Positions 7,983-18,153 of a DNA stretch of 64,000 nt are shown here, piece after piece. Source of the DNA: Streptomyces sp. MUM 203J (GTDB taxonomy: Bacteria; Actinomycetota; Actinomycetes; Streptomycetales; Streptomycetaceae); the NCBI RefSeq assembly GCF_022414595.1, contig NZ_JADWYO010000001.1, positions 248,001 through 312,000 on the forward strand. Reading direction: 5' to 3'. The notes under the pieces were generated by a model. That model searched no databases. It was not told the DNA's origin and saw only the letters and a list, made by a program, of their open reading frames with translations. Position 1 is the stretch's first letter. Each line of letters begins with the position of its first letter. A program made the position numbers and the translations under genes.

Positions 7983-10660
7983 TGGTGGGCGTCCCTTCCG
8001 GGGATGCGGGTGGACAGCAGGGTCTCCACCGCGAGTTCTGCGACGTGGCGGCCTCGGGCGGACGCGGTGTGGAGGGCGGTCTCGTCCGGGAGCATCTCGC
8101 GGAACACGACCCGGGCCCCGTCCGTCCTGATCAGCCCCTCGAACGCGGACAGCGACAGCGCGCTGTCGAAGTCGACGTACTGCGGCTTGGCGCCGGTCGC
8201 ACCGCGCGCCCCGCCGCCGGAGACGGTCGCGAACACCCGGTCGGGCAGTCCGTGCGCCCGCCGGAAGCGGTGCCAGCCGAGGAACCAGTCCTCGTCCGTC
8301 GTGCCGGGCCGGGCCCGCGGCAGCGCGGCGGCCTGGCAGCTCCAGCTCCGGCGGCCGAGCACCACGCTGCCGTACCGGACGCGCGGCCTTCGGGTCACCC
8401 CGTCGCGCGGCTCGCCCTCGGGGACGCCGCCCCAGACGTCGAGCGGCGCCATGGACGTCGGGGAGAGCAGCAGCAGGGTGCGGGGCAGTTCGGGGAGGGC
8501 CAGCGGGACGAGGTAGCCGAGGTACACGGGAATCACCTCGCGGCCCAGCCGGGCCGAGCGCAGCACCAGGCGGTCGGCGGCCTCGTCGTGCCGGATGAAC
8601 AGGTCCTCCAGGGGGATGCGGAACTCCGGTTCCAGCGTGCCGCGTTCTCCCGGGCAGACGATCTCGTAGCGGGTGAGCCGTCCGTGCAGGTTGAGGTTGC
8701 TGGTGACCTGTCCGCCGGTGACCTCCGCGAAGACCGCTCCCTCGGGGCGGATCTCCTCCGCCCGCCGCAGCAGCCTCTCCTCGATGCCCTCGAAGCAGTG
8801 GGTGAAGCGGCTGAAGGGGAAGGAGAGGCCGCCGTACGAGCGGTTCAGCACGGCCAGCGGGGCGGATCCGCCGCCGGGGTCCGCGAGCTGGAGGTGATGG
8901 CTCATGGGGAGGAAGTCCGGTGCCACGGGGGAGAGTTCGGCGGCCACCTCGTCGATGAGGGAGTCGTCGACGGTGATCTCCTCCCCCTCGCAGGCGTCCC
9001 AGAGAGCCCGCATGCGGGCCACGAAGGCCTCACGGGCCGTGTCGAGCGCCTTCACCTGCGGCAGGCCCAGCCAGTTCACCTCGGGGACGTACCGGCCCTC
9101 GGCGTCGAACGTGGTACGCCGGGCCGTGAAGGTCATGTACTGGTCGAAGAAGTCCTCGTGGAAGTCGTGCACCAGTTTCAGCAGGTCGTCGCAGCGCCCG
9201 CCCTGCCCGTACCGGGCGAGGAAGAACCCCTTGAAGGTGATCCGCTGCGGCAGCGTCACGTCGAAGGCGGGCAGGATCCGCTCGACCTCGCTCAGCGGCC
9301 CCGCGACCCGCTGCTCCCACGCCGCCCGGTCCAGGACCGCCCCGGAGCCCGCCGCCGCGTCCTCGTACAGGACGGTCTGCGGCACCCGGGCCCGTCCTTC
9401 CGCGCCCAGCTCCTCCTGCACGGCGCGGAGTTCGGCCCTCAGCTCGTCCAGCAGCGCGCTCCGCTCCGCCGGGTCCGCGGCCGCGAACCGGTCCACGCGG
9501 GAGACGGCCGCGTCGAGCCGGGCGGCCAGCGCGTCCGCCCAGGCCCGTCCGAGGCCCCGCAGTGACACCTGGAAGGCGCGCAGCGGGTCCGTGTCGTGCA
9601 CCTCGGTCCGCAGGCACGGCACCTGCACCATGCCCACGTCCAGCAAGGCCTGGAGGTACTGGGCGCACTCCTCCTCCCCGGCGCCCCGGTCGGCTGCGAG
9701 CCAGTCGGTCAGCTCACCGAAGCGCAGGCTGCCACGCTCCTCGAAGAGGCCGAGCAGCCGCTCCAGGGTGCCGCTGCGGCGCAGGAAGAAAAGCCGGTCC
9801 TTCACCGCGTCGAACGTGACGGCCGTGTCGTCGTCTCCCGCTGTCACCCAGCGGCGCACGTACCGCACCCGGTCCTCGTCCCGCCCCCAGCCGGAGGCCA
9901 GGGACACGGGCAGGTCGGCGCGGCGGGCCGGGTCGGTGGCCACGGTCTCCGCGAGACGGCGCAGCGCTACGACGTTGAGCCGGGCGTGCCCGGTCCATTC
10001 CTCCGCGATCCGCGCCTCCAGGCCGTTCGCCGCACCCTCCGCGAACTCTCCGAGGGCGACCCCGGTGAACGTCGAGAAGGGACTGGTCTTGCAGGCCGTG
10101 CGGTACAGGTACGAGAGCAGAGAGCGTTCGATCTTGCGCCGCTTCTTGTCCGGGCGGGCGTCCGGCTCCGCCGCCGTCTTCCGTACGTACGCGTCGAGCT
10201 GGGCGTCCAGCGTGGGCGAGGCCAGCAGCAGGCCCTTGCGCAGCCGCTCCTCGCCCGCCAGCCGGGCCAGGGCCGCGCGGCTGCGGGCCGTCTCGGCGGC
10301 CAGCAGTGCGGCGCCCTCGGCGGTGCGGGCCGCGAGGCCGCGGCGGGCGGCCAGCCAGTCCGCGAGCGCCCGGCCCACGTCCGGGTCGAGCCCGGAGACC
10401 AGGGCCGACGCGGTGCCGGCGTCCTGCGGGAGACGGTTGTTGAACACGTCCCGGCGCAGCCTCAGCAGCCTGCGGCGCTCAGCGTCGTCGGCGGCCCGCC
10501 CGACCAGGGGGTGCAGCAGATCACCCAGTTCGGCTCCTGACGCGCCGAGTTCCTCGCCGGCGGCCAGCACGTCGTCGGCCCAGCGGCGGCTGTCCGGGCA
10601 GCGCAGCTCCCGCACGGTCTCGACGGGCAGCCCGGCGACCCGGAGCATGAACGGCGGCAT
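7979..10660 (-). CDS. Split LanB glutamylation-domain protein
   Basis: The 893-residue protein is a LanB-type dehydratase N-terminal half, which esterifies Ser/Thr of the precursor with glutamate from Glu-tRNA. The segment around residue 200 (YRTACKTSPFSTFTGVALG) matches the conserved RxxxKxxPFxxF region. The elimination part is absent and is supplied by the next, overlapping gene. The ATG at 10660 is preferred over 10678 because AGGAGG lies 9 nt upstream of it and overlaps the region after the earlier ATG. The SagB gene ends 27 bp upstream. With about 17 Ser/Thr in the core, many dehydrations are possible in principle. Confidence 0.9.
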   Translation of the reverse strand: MPPFMLRVAGLPVETVRELRCPDSRRWADDVLAAGEELGASGAELGDLLHPLVGRAADDAERRRLLRLRRDVFNNRLPQDAGTASALVSGLDPDVGRALADWLAARRGLAARTAEGAALLAAETARSRAALARLAGEERLRKGLLLASPTLDAQLDAYVRKTAAEPDARPDKKRRKIERSLLSYLYRTACKTSPFSTFTGVALGEFAEGAANGLEARIAEEWTGHARLNVVALRRLAETVATDPARRADLPVSLASGWGRDEDRVRYVRRWVTAGDDDTAVTFDAVKDRLFFLRRSGTLERLLGLFEERGSLRFGELTDWLAADRGAGEEECAQYLQALLDVGMVQVPCLRTEVHDTDPLRAFQVSLRGLGRAWADALAARLDAAVSRVDRFAAADPAERSALLDELRAELRAVQEELGAEGRARVPQTVLYEDAAAGSGAVLDRAAWEQRVAGPLSEVERILPAFDVTLPQRITFKGFFLARYGQGGRCDDLLKLVHDFHEDFFDQYMTFTARRTTFDAEGRYVPEVNWLGLPQVKALDTAREAFVARMRALWDACEGEEITVDDSLIDEVAAELSPVAPDFLPMSHHLQLADPGGGSAPLAVLNRSYGGLSFPFSRFTHCFEGIEERLLRRAEEIRPEGAVFAEVTGGQVTSNLNLHGRLTRYEIVCPGERGTLEPEFRIPLEDLFIRHDEAADRLVLRSARLGREVIPVYLGYLVPLALPELPRTLLLLSPTSMAPLDVWGGVPEGEPRDGVTRRPRVRYGSVVLGRRSWSCQAAALPRARPGTTDEDWFLGWHRFRRAHGLPDRVFATVSGGGARGATGAKPQYVDFDSALSLSAFEGLIRTDGARVVFREMLPDETALHTASARGRHVAELAVETLLSTRIPGRDAHQ

Positions 10661-10687
10661 CGAGGTCGTCCTCCTCATCTGGCGGTC

Positions 10688-12271
10688 TCAGGCGATCTCG
10701 TACCGGAAGTCGGCGGGCGCGGGCCGGTCGTTGCCGATCATCATGATCAGCAGCGGCGCCTCGCCGCTCTCCTCCAGCCCGAGTTCCTCGATGTACGAGA
10801 TGTTGTCGAAGCCCAGGGCGACCCCGCAGCCGAGGTCCATCGCGGACGAGGCGGTGTAGACGCCCTGCGACACGGCGCCGACGGCGGCGTTGACGATCCG
10901 GTAGCCCCGGTCCCCCACGGCGTCGAGGACTGCGGTCGTGCGGACGGTCGGCACGATGACCGCCCCGGCCTGCTCCAGGTTGTAGTTGGCCAGGAAGTAG
11001 TTCCTCTGGAGGAACGGACCGGGCCGCCCCTCCTTGACCAGCCGGAGCCGGTGCCCTTCGTGCTGGTACGCGTACGCGCCGGGGGCGAGGCCCTCGACGT
11101 GGTTGACGAACACGTACAGGCCGACCAGGCCGGTGCTTCCGGTCCCGGTGTCGCCGCCGAGTCCGGCCGCCTCCACGGCGGCGCGCAGGCAGGCCGCCAG
11201 CTGGTCCTGCGCGACCGGGCGCCCCGCGTCGAAGCGGCCGAAGCTGCTGCGGCGGCGGCGCAGGGCGGTGCGGACGTCGGCGGTGAGCGGCCGGGGTGCG
11301 GGCAGCGGGGTGCCCGGCGTGGACCCGCCGGGACGCGGGGCGGCGGGGGCGAGCGCCCCGGGGGCGGGGCGGTCGGCGGCGTGCTCGGCGGTGGCGGCCT
11401 GCATGCGGGTGACGGCGTCGAAGGAGAGGACAGTACGGGACCGCTCGGAGTCCCGGTGCCGTACGGCGGCCGTCACCGGAGCCGACGGCGCCGGTGTCCC
11501 GCGCCACCTCAGCGGGACGACCGCGAAGACGCCCTCCTCCTCGGTCCGTACGCCCAGCAGCCGCGCCAGCCGCTCCTCGTCGAACCACATCAGCGGCTCG
11601 ACACCGAGGCCCCGGGCCCGTGCCCACATGCGCCAGGTGTGCAGGACCGTACCGACGTCCATGCTGACCGCGTGGAAGGAGAAGCTGTTGTACTTGAAGG
11701 CGTTCTGCCAGTACTTGACGCCGAGGACGAGGTACTGGTCCGTCGCCTCGGCCCCCGGCGCGCCCTCGCCCAGCGCGGCGCGCACCTCGCCCGACACGTC
11801 GCCGGCGAGCAGCCGCTGCATGGCGTGGCGGCGGGTCGCGTAGTAGTGGACGCCGGGCGGTACCGGGCCGCTCGCCCCGGAGACCCAGTAGACGCTCACC
11901 GGGTAGAGGCCGCCGCCGGACGCGGTGCCCCGGGACCAGTTGGCGAGCGGGTAGGACGGCAGGGTGGCGAGATCCGTGTTGGCCTGGACGCCCAGGCGAC
12001 GGCCGGTCAGGCCGTAGGAGTCACGCAGCATGCCGGACAGCGCGGCCAGGTCGAACTCCGCGCCTTCGACGGCTGGTACGGACGGGCCCAGGCCCCGGTC
12101 CAGGGTGGCCTCGGCCGGGTAGTCGCCGTCCGGCAGCGGCAGGCTGTCGGCGCCCGGGTAGTACTTGGTCTTGCGGGGGCCGTCGGCCCAGTTCGGCACG
12201 AAGTCGGCGGGCGGCATCGCGACCCGGCCGCGCCGCATGATGGCTGCGGCGTATTCATGGGCGTACCCCAT
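10688..12271 (-). CDS. SagB-type azoline dehydrogenase, two nitroreductase halves
   Basis: The 527-residue FMN-dependent dehydrogenase of the SagB family oxidises thiazolines/oxazolines to azoles. It has two nitroreductase-fold halves. The first (about 60-270) contains ASGGGLYPVSVYW and YWQNAFKYNSFSFHAVSMDVG. The second (about 325-527) contains RRRRSSFGRFD, FLQRNYFLANYNLEQAGAVI and the C-terminal MMIGNDRPAP. A Pro/Ala-rich linker of about 50 residues joins them. The ATG at 12271 has GAGGAG 6 nt upstream. It follows the first YcaO gene by 35 bp. Its presence predicts that at least some heterocycles in the product are aromatic. Confidence 0.9.
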   Translation of the reverse strand: MGYAHEYAAAIMRRGRVAMPPADFVPNWADGPRKTKYYPGADSLPLPDGDYPAEATLDRGLGPSVPAVEGAEFDLAALSGMLRDSYGLTGRRLGVQANTDLATLPSYPLANWSRGTASGGGLYPVSVYWVSGASGPVPPGVHYYATRRHAMQRLLAGDVSGEVRAALGEGAPGAEATDQYLVLGVKYWQNAFKYNSFSFHAVSMDVGTVLHTWRMWARARGLGVEPLMWFDEERLARLLGVRTEEEGVFAVVPLRWRGTPAPSAPVTAAVRHRDSERSRTVLSFDAVTRMQAATAEHAADRPAPGALAPAAPRPGGSTPGTPLPAPRPLTADVRTALRRRRSSFGRFDAGRPVAQDQLAACLRAAVEAAGLGGDTGTGSTGLVGLYVFVNHVEGLAPGAYAYQHEGHRLRLVKEGRPGPFLQRNYFLANYNLEQAGAVIVPTVRTTAVLDAVGDRGYRIVNAAVGAVSQGVYTASSAMDLGCGVALGFDNISYIEELGLEESGEAPLLIMMIGNDRPAPADFRYEIA

Positions 12272-12306
12272 GGCGGACTCCTCGGTGGCTCGGTCGGTGA
12301 CGGCGG

Positions 12307-14205
12307 TCACGGGAACGGGTGCGGCGCGGGGTTGAAGTCGGCCGGTACGAGGTCCCGGTCGCGCAGACCGGCCTCGCGCAGCGCGGTGCGGAGCCGGGGC
12401 ATGCCGAGCGCCCGCTGGCGCGTCCAGCCGAAGTCGATCGGCAGCAGTCCCGGCACGATCACGCTGACCGTGGTCAGGCCCAGGTCCCGCTGCTCCGGCA
12501 TGGTCTGGTCGACCACGACGACGTCGAACCCGGCATCGGTGACCGCGGTGACGCAGTGCTCCAGGTCGTCCCGCAGGTCGTCCGACACGGGCGGCGCCGG
12601 GCGGGCGGCCCCGTCGCCGTACAGCTCCGCGAAGGACCGCTTGGGCGGCCTGGGCGCGCCCGGCTCCCCGATCAGGAAGTGGGCGTGGTCCCCCATCTCC
12701 GGGACGCCGTAGGCCATCGGGTGGTCGTGCAGCGCCTCGACCCGGTGGAAGTCGTCCGCCATGGCGCGCAGCCGCTCCCAGTCGCGCTCCGTGCGGCCCT
12801 GCAGGTTCACCGAGTCGGTGGCGATCTCGCACAGCGCGCCCGCGAGCGCGGCCTCGGGGTCGAGCCCGGCCCCGGCACCGAAGCACATGCGGCCGACACC
12901 GCCGTCGGGCCGTACCGCGACGCCCGTCACGACCGGGACCGGGAAGGTGATCCGGGTGTCGAAGAACCGGGCCTCGTATCCGTACATCTCCAGCCGGTCC
13001 ACCATCGCGCGGGTCGCGGGGCGGGCGCTGGTGCGCGGGTCGATCTCGGGCAGCGCGGCCCGCCCGTACCAGGTGAGGAGGAAGGCGTCGCGCTCGACGA
13101 CCTCCATGAGGCCGCAGTACACGGCCTCCTCGAGACAGCCGCCGGAGGCACAGCCGTTGGAGGACTCCTGGACGAAGCGGTTCTCCAGTCCGGGCGCGTG
13201 ATAGTACGTCAGGACCTCCGGCACCAGGACGGGCCTGTGGTCGCGGAGGGAGTAGCCCCAGACCCACGGGATCTCGCGGTCCGGGCGGAACGGGGTGACG
13301 CGGGGGTTGGCGCGGTGGAACGCGTCCGAGTACAGCCCGCACGCGCGCGGGTCCAGAGCGTGCGCGCCCCGGGCGCGGAGGCCGTCCAGGGAGTCCCGCA
13401 CCCCCGCCCGCTTGGCACGGGCCCGCATGCCGGCGTACCGCTCCAGGCCCTCCAGGATGCCGATGCGGACGCTCTGCGCGAAGGTGTCGGCGTGGCCGCC
13501 CCAGAAGGTCTCGCGCAGGTACTCGCCCGAACGCATGGAGAAGCAGCCGATGGTCGCGGATGTGGACGGGGAGCCCACGTCCTGGATGACGGAGGGGCCG
13601 AGGGAGCCGCAGACCGGGTTGACGTAGGGCTCGGGCGGGAGGTCGTAGGTGCCGATGTCGCGGACGCGGAAGCTTCCCGGGCGGTGCTTGGGCCGGGGCT
13701 GGAGGCGCAGTTCCGCAGCGGCGGGGGTGTCGGGGCAGGTTTCGCCGCAGGCAGGGCATTCGGGATCCGGGACCAGGGGGAACGCGCGGGTCTGGAGCGT
13801 CTCCAGGTCCAGGAGACGGACCTGCGGGAAGGACGCCTCGCGCCGCGGTGCGGCGATGAGCGCCGCCAGCGCCTCCACCGCGAACGGCGTGACGTACGGG
13901 TACTCCCCCGCCGCCCGGGTCGCGCCGCCCGACTCCAGCGCCTCGCGCAACGGCACCGACCGGACCGCCTGCCAGCGGCGGTCCAGGCACAGGCCGCAGG
14001 CCCGGCGGCCTTCGGCGGGGAACGGGCCGACCACGGCCTGACGGCCGTAGAAGCGCACCGGCACCGCCCCCGGCGCACGCTCGGCGTCCGCCGTGAACGC
14101 GTCCCGCACGCCCAGCGGCGCGACGTCCGGTTCGGGCGACGTGACACCGTGCCGGGCGAGCGCCTCGCGGAGCCGCTGCGCCAGTTCGGTCTCAGCCGTG
14201 GGCAT
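12307..14205 (-). CDS. YcaO-domain cyclodehydratase (first copy)
   Basis: The 632-residue TOMM YcaO protein resembles the copy at 2118 over its whole length. It has N-terminal Cys pairs (CGLC, CPAC), the Asn-Pro-Val-Cys-Gly motif near the middle, the ATP/Mg segment EEAVYCGLMEVVERDAF, and a C-terminal PHPFP. It lies directly after the ThiF-like gene, which it overlaps by 14 bp, so the two probably form the cyclodehydratase complex. The ATG at 14205 is chosen because GGAGG is 9 nt upstream; a GTG at 14211 has only 3 nt spacing. It should form azolines on the core in an ATP-dependent reaction. Confidence 0.9.
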   Translation of the reverse strand: MPTAETELAQRLREALARHGVTSPEPDVAPLGVRDAFTADAERAPGAVPVRFYGRQAVVGPFPAEGRRACGLCLDRRWQAVRSVPLREALESGGATRAAGEYPYVTPFAVEALAALIAAPRREASFPQVRLLDLETLQTRAFPLVPDPECPACGETCPDTPAAAELRLQPRPKHRPGSFRVRDIGTYDLPPEPYVNPVCGSLGPSVIQDVGSPSTSATIGCFSMRSGEYLRETFWGGHADTFAQSVRIGILEGLERYAGMRARAKRAGVRDSLDGLRARGAHALDPRACGLYSDAFHRANPRVTPFRPDREIPWVWGYSLRDHRPVLVPEVLTYYHAPGLENRFVQESSNGCASGGCLEEAVYCGLMEVVERDAFLLTWYGRAALPEIDPRTSARPATRAMVDRLEMYGYEARFFDTRITFPVPVVTGVAVRPDGGVGRMCFGAGAGLDPEAALAGALCEIATDSVNLQGRTERDWERLRAMADDFHRVEALHDHPMAYGVPEMGDHAHFLIGEPGAPRPPKRSFAELYGDGAARPAPPVSDDLRDDLEHCVTAVTDAGFDVVVVDQTMPEQRDLGLTTVSVIVPGLLPIDFGWTRQRALGMPRLRTALREAGLRDRDLVPADFNPAPHPFP

Positions 14206-16363
14206 GCGCACCCGCCTCCGGGCCGGTCGTCAGGAGGACGTACGCCGTGCTGATGCCGCCCGCCGGGAGGTCCGCCGGGGTGGTCCGGACGTACAGCGCG
14301 TCGCGGCCCGCCGCCCGGAGCCGGTCCAGGACGGACGGGAAGTCCGTCGCGGGGCCGTCCGGGGGCACCGCCTCGCCCGTCACCGCGACCGTCCCGGGCG
14401 CCAGGTCGGCCAGCAGCGGATCGCCCGGGTCCACCTCCGTCTCCGGGTCCTCGGCCGCGAGCTGCGCCTGGCCCAGCAGGTCGCGGAGAGCCGCGCAGGC
14501 CGCCGCGCGGCGGGACAGCTCGGCGCCGACCGCCCAGCGGCCGTCCCCGGAGCGGGCCAGGACGACGTGGGCCGTGGTGCGCGCGGCCTCGCCCAGGTCG
14601 AGCAGTTCGGCGTCGACGCCCAGCGTTCCGGCGGACTTGAGCAGGAACACCAGCTCAGGGTCGTCCTCCTGTGCCGTCGCCAGCGGGCGTACCTCCGTCG
14701 TGCCGCGTACCGCGCGCAGCAGGGCGTCATGGGACAGCGCCGACATCAGGGCGCGGCCCGCGGCCTCCTGCGGGGTGCCGCCCGCTCCGGCGCCCGCGCG
14801 GGTGGCGAGGTGGACACGGTCGCGGTTGCGCTCCCCGAAGGGACGTACCGCCGCGGTCGGCACCCGTACCGGCTCCTTGGTGAGGAGGGAGGCGGCAGCC
14901 GTCCAGTCCGTGACCCGGGCGCCGGTGCCGCCGCCGGTGGTCAGCCGGTCGGGGCCCAGCGCGGTGACGCCGTCGGTGCCCGGAGTCCCGGGGTCGACGG
15001 GGACGACGTGTTCCACGTACGTCTCCGCCGCCGCGTACAGCGCCCGCATCCGCGCGCCCGCGAGGTGGTGGACGTCGAACGCGGCGATGCGCCGCCGCTC
15101 GCCGTGCCCGAGCGCCACCTCGACCCGGCTGACCTTCAGCGGGGTCTGGGTGATCTCCTCGTCGTCGTACCGCTTGAAGATCCCGCTGTACGGGCGGACG
15201 AGCGCGCCGCTGATCCGGTTGAGGTCGTCGACGAGGGCCTCGGCCTGGCGGGCGGTCTCGACGGTGGGGGTGACGGGAAGCGTGAGGGCCTCGGGCAGGC
15301 CGGGGTCACCGGCCGGTACGAGGGGGGCGCAGCGGCGGCAGCGGGGGTGCGGCTGCACGGGCTCGGCCATGACGTCCAGGGACTCCAGGTCCTGGACGAG
15401 GATCTGCCGGTCGGTCTCGGGCGGCAGGGCGCCGGTGGCGAGGCGGAACACCTCGTATCCGAGGAGGTTGCCGGTCATGGCGGCGACAGGACCGGTCGGC
15501 AGGGCACGGCCGGACGGGGGTGTCACGTCGCCGGTGACGGTGGCCCAGAGGTCGGCGGCGGCTCCGGCGTCGGCGTTTCCGCCGAGGCGGAGCACGGCGC
15601 AGGTCCAGCAGCCGGCGGAGGTCGCGGTGACGAGCGGGCCGGTGACGGCGTGACCGCCGAAGGGCCAGGAGGGAATGAGGGTGACTCCGTCCGGCACGCC
15701 CTCGGCCAGCAGGCGGCGGGTGGTGCCGGCGGCGTCCGGTCCGGTGACGACGACGGTGTCGTACGAGGTGAGTTCGGGCCAGCCGGACCCGGCGGTCAGC
15801 TGGTCGAGGAGCACCGGGCAGCCGTCCTCGTCGAGCGCGGCGGCCTCGGCGACGAGGTCGGCGGACAGGGCGGTGACCGCGACCCGAGCGCAGCCGTTGC
15901 GGACCAGGCTCAGCGCGCACCAGCGGGCCACCTCGTCGTCCCCGAGGACCGCGACCCGGGTGTCGCGGAACCGCCCGAACCGTTCGGGGGCGCCGTCCGC
16001 GTAGTGGTCGACGTAGCCGATCTGCGCGGCGAACCTGCGGGTCACGGTCGAGTCGGCGGCCTCGTCGGCGGCCTCCGCCTCAGGGATGTCGCGGGCGAAC
16101 TCCCGCTCGTACAGGGTCTTCACCAGCTCCGCCGCCATGGCGCGCTGCGCCGGGCCGAAGCCCTGGCAGATGTCGCCGAGGCGGTGGTGTCCGGCGAGAT
16201 GCGGGACGAGGAGGGAGGCGAAGCGGTAGGCGGTGCGGCCGGTCAGGTGGAAGCCACCGTCGGCGTTGTGGAAGAGCACGCCGCCGGGGGTCTCGGTGAA
16301 CAGCACGTCCCGGCGTATCCGGGGCCGGGTGGGGGCGAGCGCGTCGAAGGTGGTGTCGGCCAT
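14192..16363 (-). CDS. RRE/ThiF-like leader-binding protein
   Basis: The 723-residue protein resembles the ocin-ThiF-like TOMM maturation proteins that recruit the precursor to YcaO. Residues about 12-85 (IRRDVLFTETPGGVLFHN onward) form an RRE-like winged helix. Residues about 120-300 form an E1/Rossmann-like part starting RVAVLGDDEVARWCA. Zinc-type pairs CWTC and CRRC follow. The C-terminal half (SRVEVALGHGERRRIAAFDVHHLAG and later) looks like a degenerate YcaO-type fold without ATP motifs. The ATG lies 5 bp after the SARP stop, so the biosynthetic operon is probably co-transcribed with its regulator. Confidence 0.85.
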   Translation of the reverse strand: MADTTFDALAPTRPRIRRDVLFTETPGGVLFHNADGGFHLTGRTAYRFASLLVPHLAGHHRLGDICQGFGPAQRAMAAELVKTLYEREFARDIPEAEAADEAADSTVTRRFAAQIGYVDHYADGAPERFGRFRDTRVAVLGDDEVARWCALSLVRNGCARVAVTALSADLVAEAAALDEDGCPVLLDQLTAGSGWPELTSYDTVVVTGPDAAGTTRRLLAEGVPDGVTLIPSWPFGGHAVTGPLVTATSAGCWTCAVLRLGGNADAGAAADLWATVTGDVTPPSGRALPTGPVAAMTGNLLGYEVFRLATGALPPETDRQILVQDLESLDVMAEPVQPHPRCRRCAPLVPAGDPGLPEALTLPVTPTVETARQAEALVDDLNRISGALVRPYSGIFKRYDDEEITQTPLKVSRVEVALGHGERRRIAAFDVHHLAGARMRALYAAAETYVEHVVPVDPGTPGTDGVTALGPDRLTTGGGTGARVTDWTAAASLLTKEPVRVPTAAVRPFGERNRDRVHLATRAGAGAGGTPQEAAGRALMSALSHDALLRAVRGTTEVRPLATAQEDDPELVFLLKSAGTLGVDAELLDLGEAARTTAHVVLARSGDGRWAVGAELSRRAAACAALRDLLGQAQLAAEDPETEVDPGDPLLADLAPGTVAVTGEAVPPDGPATDFPSVLDRLRAAGRDALYVRTTPADLPAGGISTAYVLLTTGPEAGAHAHG

Positions 16364-16368
16364 GCGGG

Positions 16369-18144
16369 TCACACTCTCTGTGAGGTCTCGGAAAGGTCGG
16401 GGGCTCTGCGGGCGTACACCCGGAGCAGTTCGTGCATCCGGTACGGACCGGGCGGGCCCTCCTCCAGGAACCCGGCGTCGGCCAGCCGCTCCAGCACCTG
16501 TTCGGCCTCCCCGGTACCGGTGCCGAGCGCGGCGGCGCCGTCCTGGGCCCGGAAGGCGGCCTGCGGCAGGGACCCGACCCGCACGAACGCCTCGGCCAGC
16601 CGGGGGTCGAGCCGGTCCAGGGCGGCGCCCAGCACGCGGGCGACGGACAGCCTGGGGTCGTCCGCCAGGGACAGCCGGGCCAGCGGGTCCTCGGCCAGCC
16701 ACCCCGCGGCATCCGCGAGGCCGAGACCCGGGCGGGTCAGCAGCCGGGCGGCGACGATCCTCAGGGCGAGCGGGAAGTAGCCGCACAGCGCGGCGAGTTC
16801 GCGGGCGGCGTCCTCCTCGGGGCGGACGCGTTCGGCGCCGAGCGCGGCGACGAGCAGCCGGTGGGCGTCCTCCTCGTCGAGCGCCGACAGCCGGTGGACC
16901 CGGCCGCCGTGCGTGGCCACGAGTCCGGCGAGGCCCATCCGGCTGGTGATGACGGCGGCACCGCCGGGACCTTCCGGCAGCAGCGGCCGGACCTGGTCGG
17001 CGTCGACGACGTCGTCCAGCACGAGCAGCGCGGGCGCACCAGGCTCCTGGCCCCGCCGTGCTGCGGCCACCGCGGCGGCGGCCTCGGCGGGGTCGCGGGG
17101 CAGCCCGTCCGGACGCACCATCCGCACCAGCAGCAGCCCGCCCGGAAACCGGTCCCGTACCTGGTGGGCGACGTGCTGGGCGAGCGCGGTCTTGCCGATG
17201 CCGGGGGCGCCCGACAGCAGGATGGTCACGGGCTCGTCGCAGGTGCCGGTGAGCCGGGCGACCATGGCGGCGACCTCGACGTCCCGGCCGGCGAAGGACG
17301 GCACGGCGGGGACGGGCACCACGGATGGCGGTGCTTCCTTGACGGGGGCCCGCTGGAGGGCGGGTGCGGGCTCCCTGGGCGCCGCGTCGGCGGACGGCCC
17401 GAGGTCGTCGCCGCGCAGGATGGCCAGCTCCAGCCGCCGCAGTCCGGGGGACGGGTCGACGCCCAGCTCGTCCAGCAGGTACTCCTTGACCCTCCGGTAC
17501 TCGGCCAGCGCCTCGCTCTGCCGCCCCGTCCGGTAGAGCGCCTCGATCAGCTGCTCGTGGAACCGCTCGTGCCCCGGGTGGGCGCGGGTCTCGCCCCACA
17601 GCGCGACGAGCGCCTCACCGCAGCGGCCGAGAGCCAGCTCCAGGTCGCAGACCCGCTCGACGGTCCGCAGCCGCTCCTCCACGAGCCGGGGCACCTGGTC
17701 CCGGTGGAGCACGTCGGACCGCACGTTGGCGAGGAGGGATCCCTGCCAGAGCGCCAGCGCGTCCTTCAGCGTCCGCACTTCCCGCTCGGCCTGCCCCTGC
17801 GCCGACTCATGTGCCCGTCCCACCAGTTCACGGAAGCCGATGAGATCCAGACTGCGCGGCCCGGCGGTGATGCGGTAGCCGCCGGGGACGGCCTCGATGG
17901 GGGTCTCGTCGACCCCGTGCTTGACGAACAGCCGCCGCAGCCGCAGCACGCAGGTCTGCAACGCGGCCTTGGCGGTGGCGGGTTGTTCCTCGCCCCAGAT
18001 GGCCCGCTGGAGATACTCGGCGGACACCACACTGTTGGCGTGCAGCAGCAGCGCAGCCAGCAGGCTCGTGGGCCGGGAGGGCTGGAGCACGACGGTGTCG
18101 GGACCGTCACTGATGCTCAGCGGCCCCAGCAGCTGAAACCGCAT
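16369..18144 (-). CDS. AfsR/SARP-family transcriptional activator with NB-ARC domain
   Basis: The 591-residue pathway-type regulator has an OmpR-like winged-helix DNA-binding domain (1-95), a bacterial transcriptional activation (BTA) domain (about 100-245, containing HPGHERFHEQLIEALYRTGRQSEAL), and an NB-ARC/STAND ATPase with P-loop GAPGIGKT, Walker B LLVLDDV and an ITSRMGL sensor region. It ends after a short winged-helix-like part; the TPR array of full AfsR is missing. It is the second gene of the leftward RiPP operon and most likely activates the cluster. Its targets, possibly including the precursor promoter, are inferred. Confidence 0.9.
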   Translation of the reverse strand: MRFQLLGPLSISDGPDTVVLQPSRPTSLLAALLLHANSVVSAEYLQRAIWGEEQPATAKAALQTCVLRLRRLFVKHGVDETPIEAVPGGYRITAGPRSLDLIGFRELVGRAHESAQGQAEREVRTLKDALALWQGSLLANVRSDVLHRDQVPRLVEERLRTVERVCDLELALGRCGEALVALWGETRAHPGHERFHEQLIEALYRTGRQSEALAEYRRVKEYLLDELGVDPSPGLRRLELAILRGDDLGPSADAAPREPAPALQRAPVKEAPPSVVPVPAVPSFAGRDVEVAAMVARLTGTCDEPVTILLSGAPGIGKTALAQHVAHQVRDRFPGGLLLVRMVRPDGLPRDPAEAAAAVAAARRGQEPGAPALLVLDDVVDADQVRPLLPEGPGGAAVITSRMGLAGLVATHGGRVHRLSALDEEDAHRLLVAALGAERVRPEEDAARELAALCGYFPLALRIVAARLLTRPGLGLADAAGWLAEDPLARLSLADDPRLSVARVLGAALDRLDPRLAEAFVRVGSLPQAAFRAQDGAAALGTGTGEAEQVLERLADAGFLEEGPPGPYRMHELLRVYARRAPDLSETSQRV

Positions 18145-18153
18145 GCCCGGCGC

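Noticed and set aside
10688..13990. A much longer leftward reading frame extending the SagB gene upstream
   Set aside because: Its upstream half lies antiparallel in frame over the YcaO gene, has Arg/Pro-rich shadow composition and no family sequence; the strong ribosome site at 12271 fits the real start.
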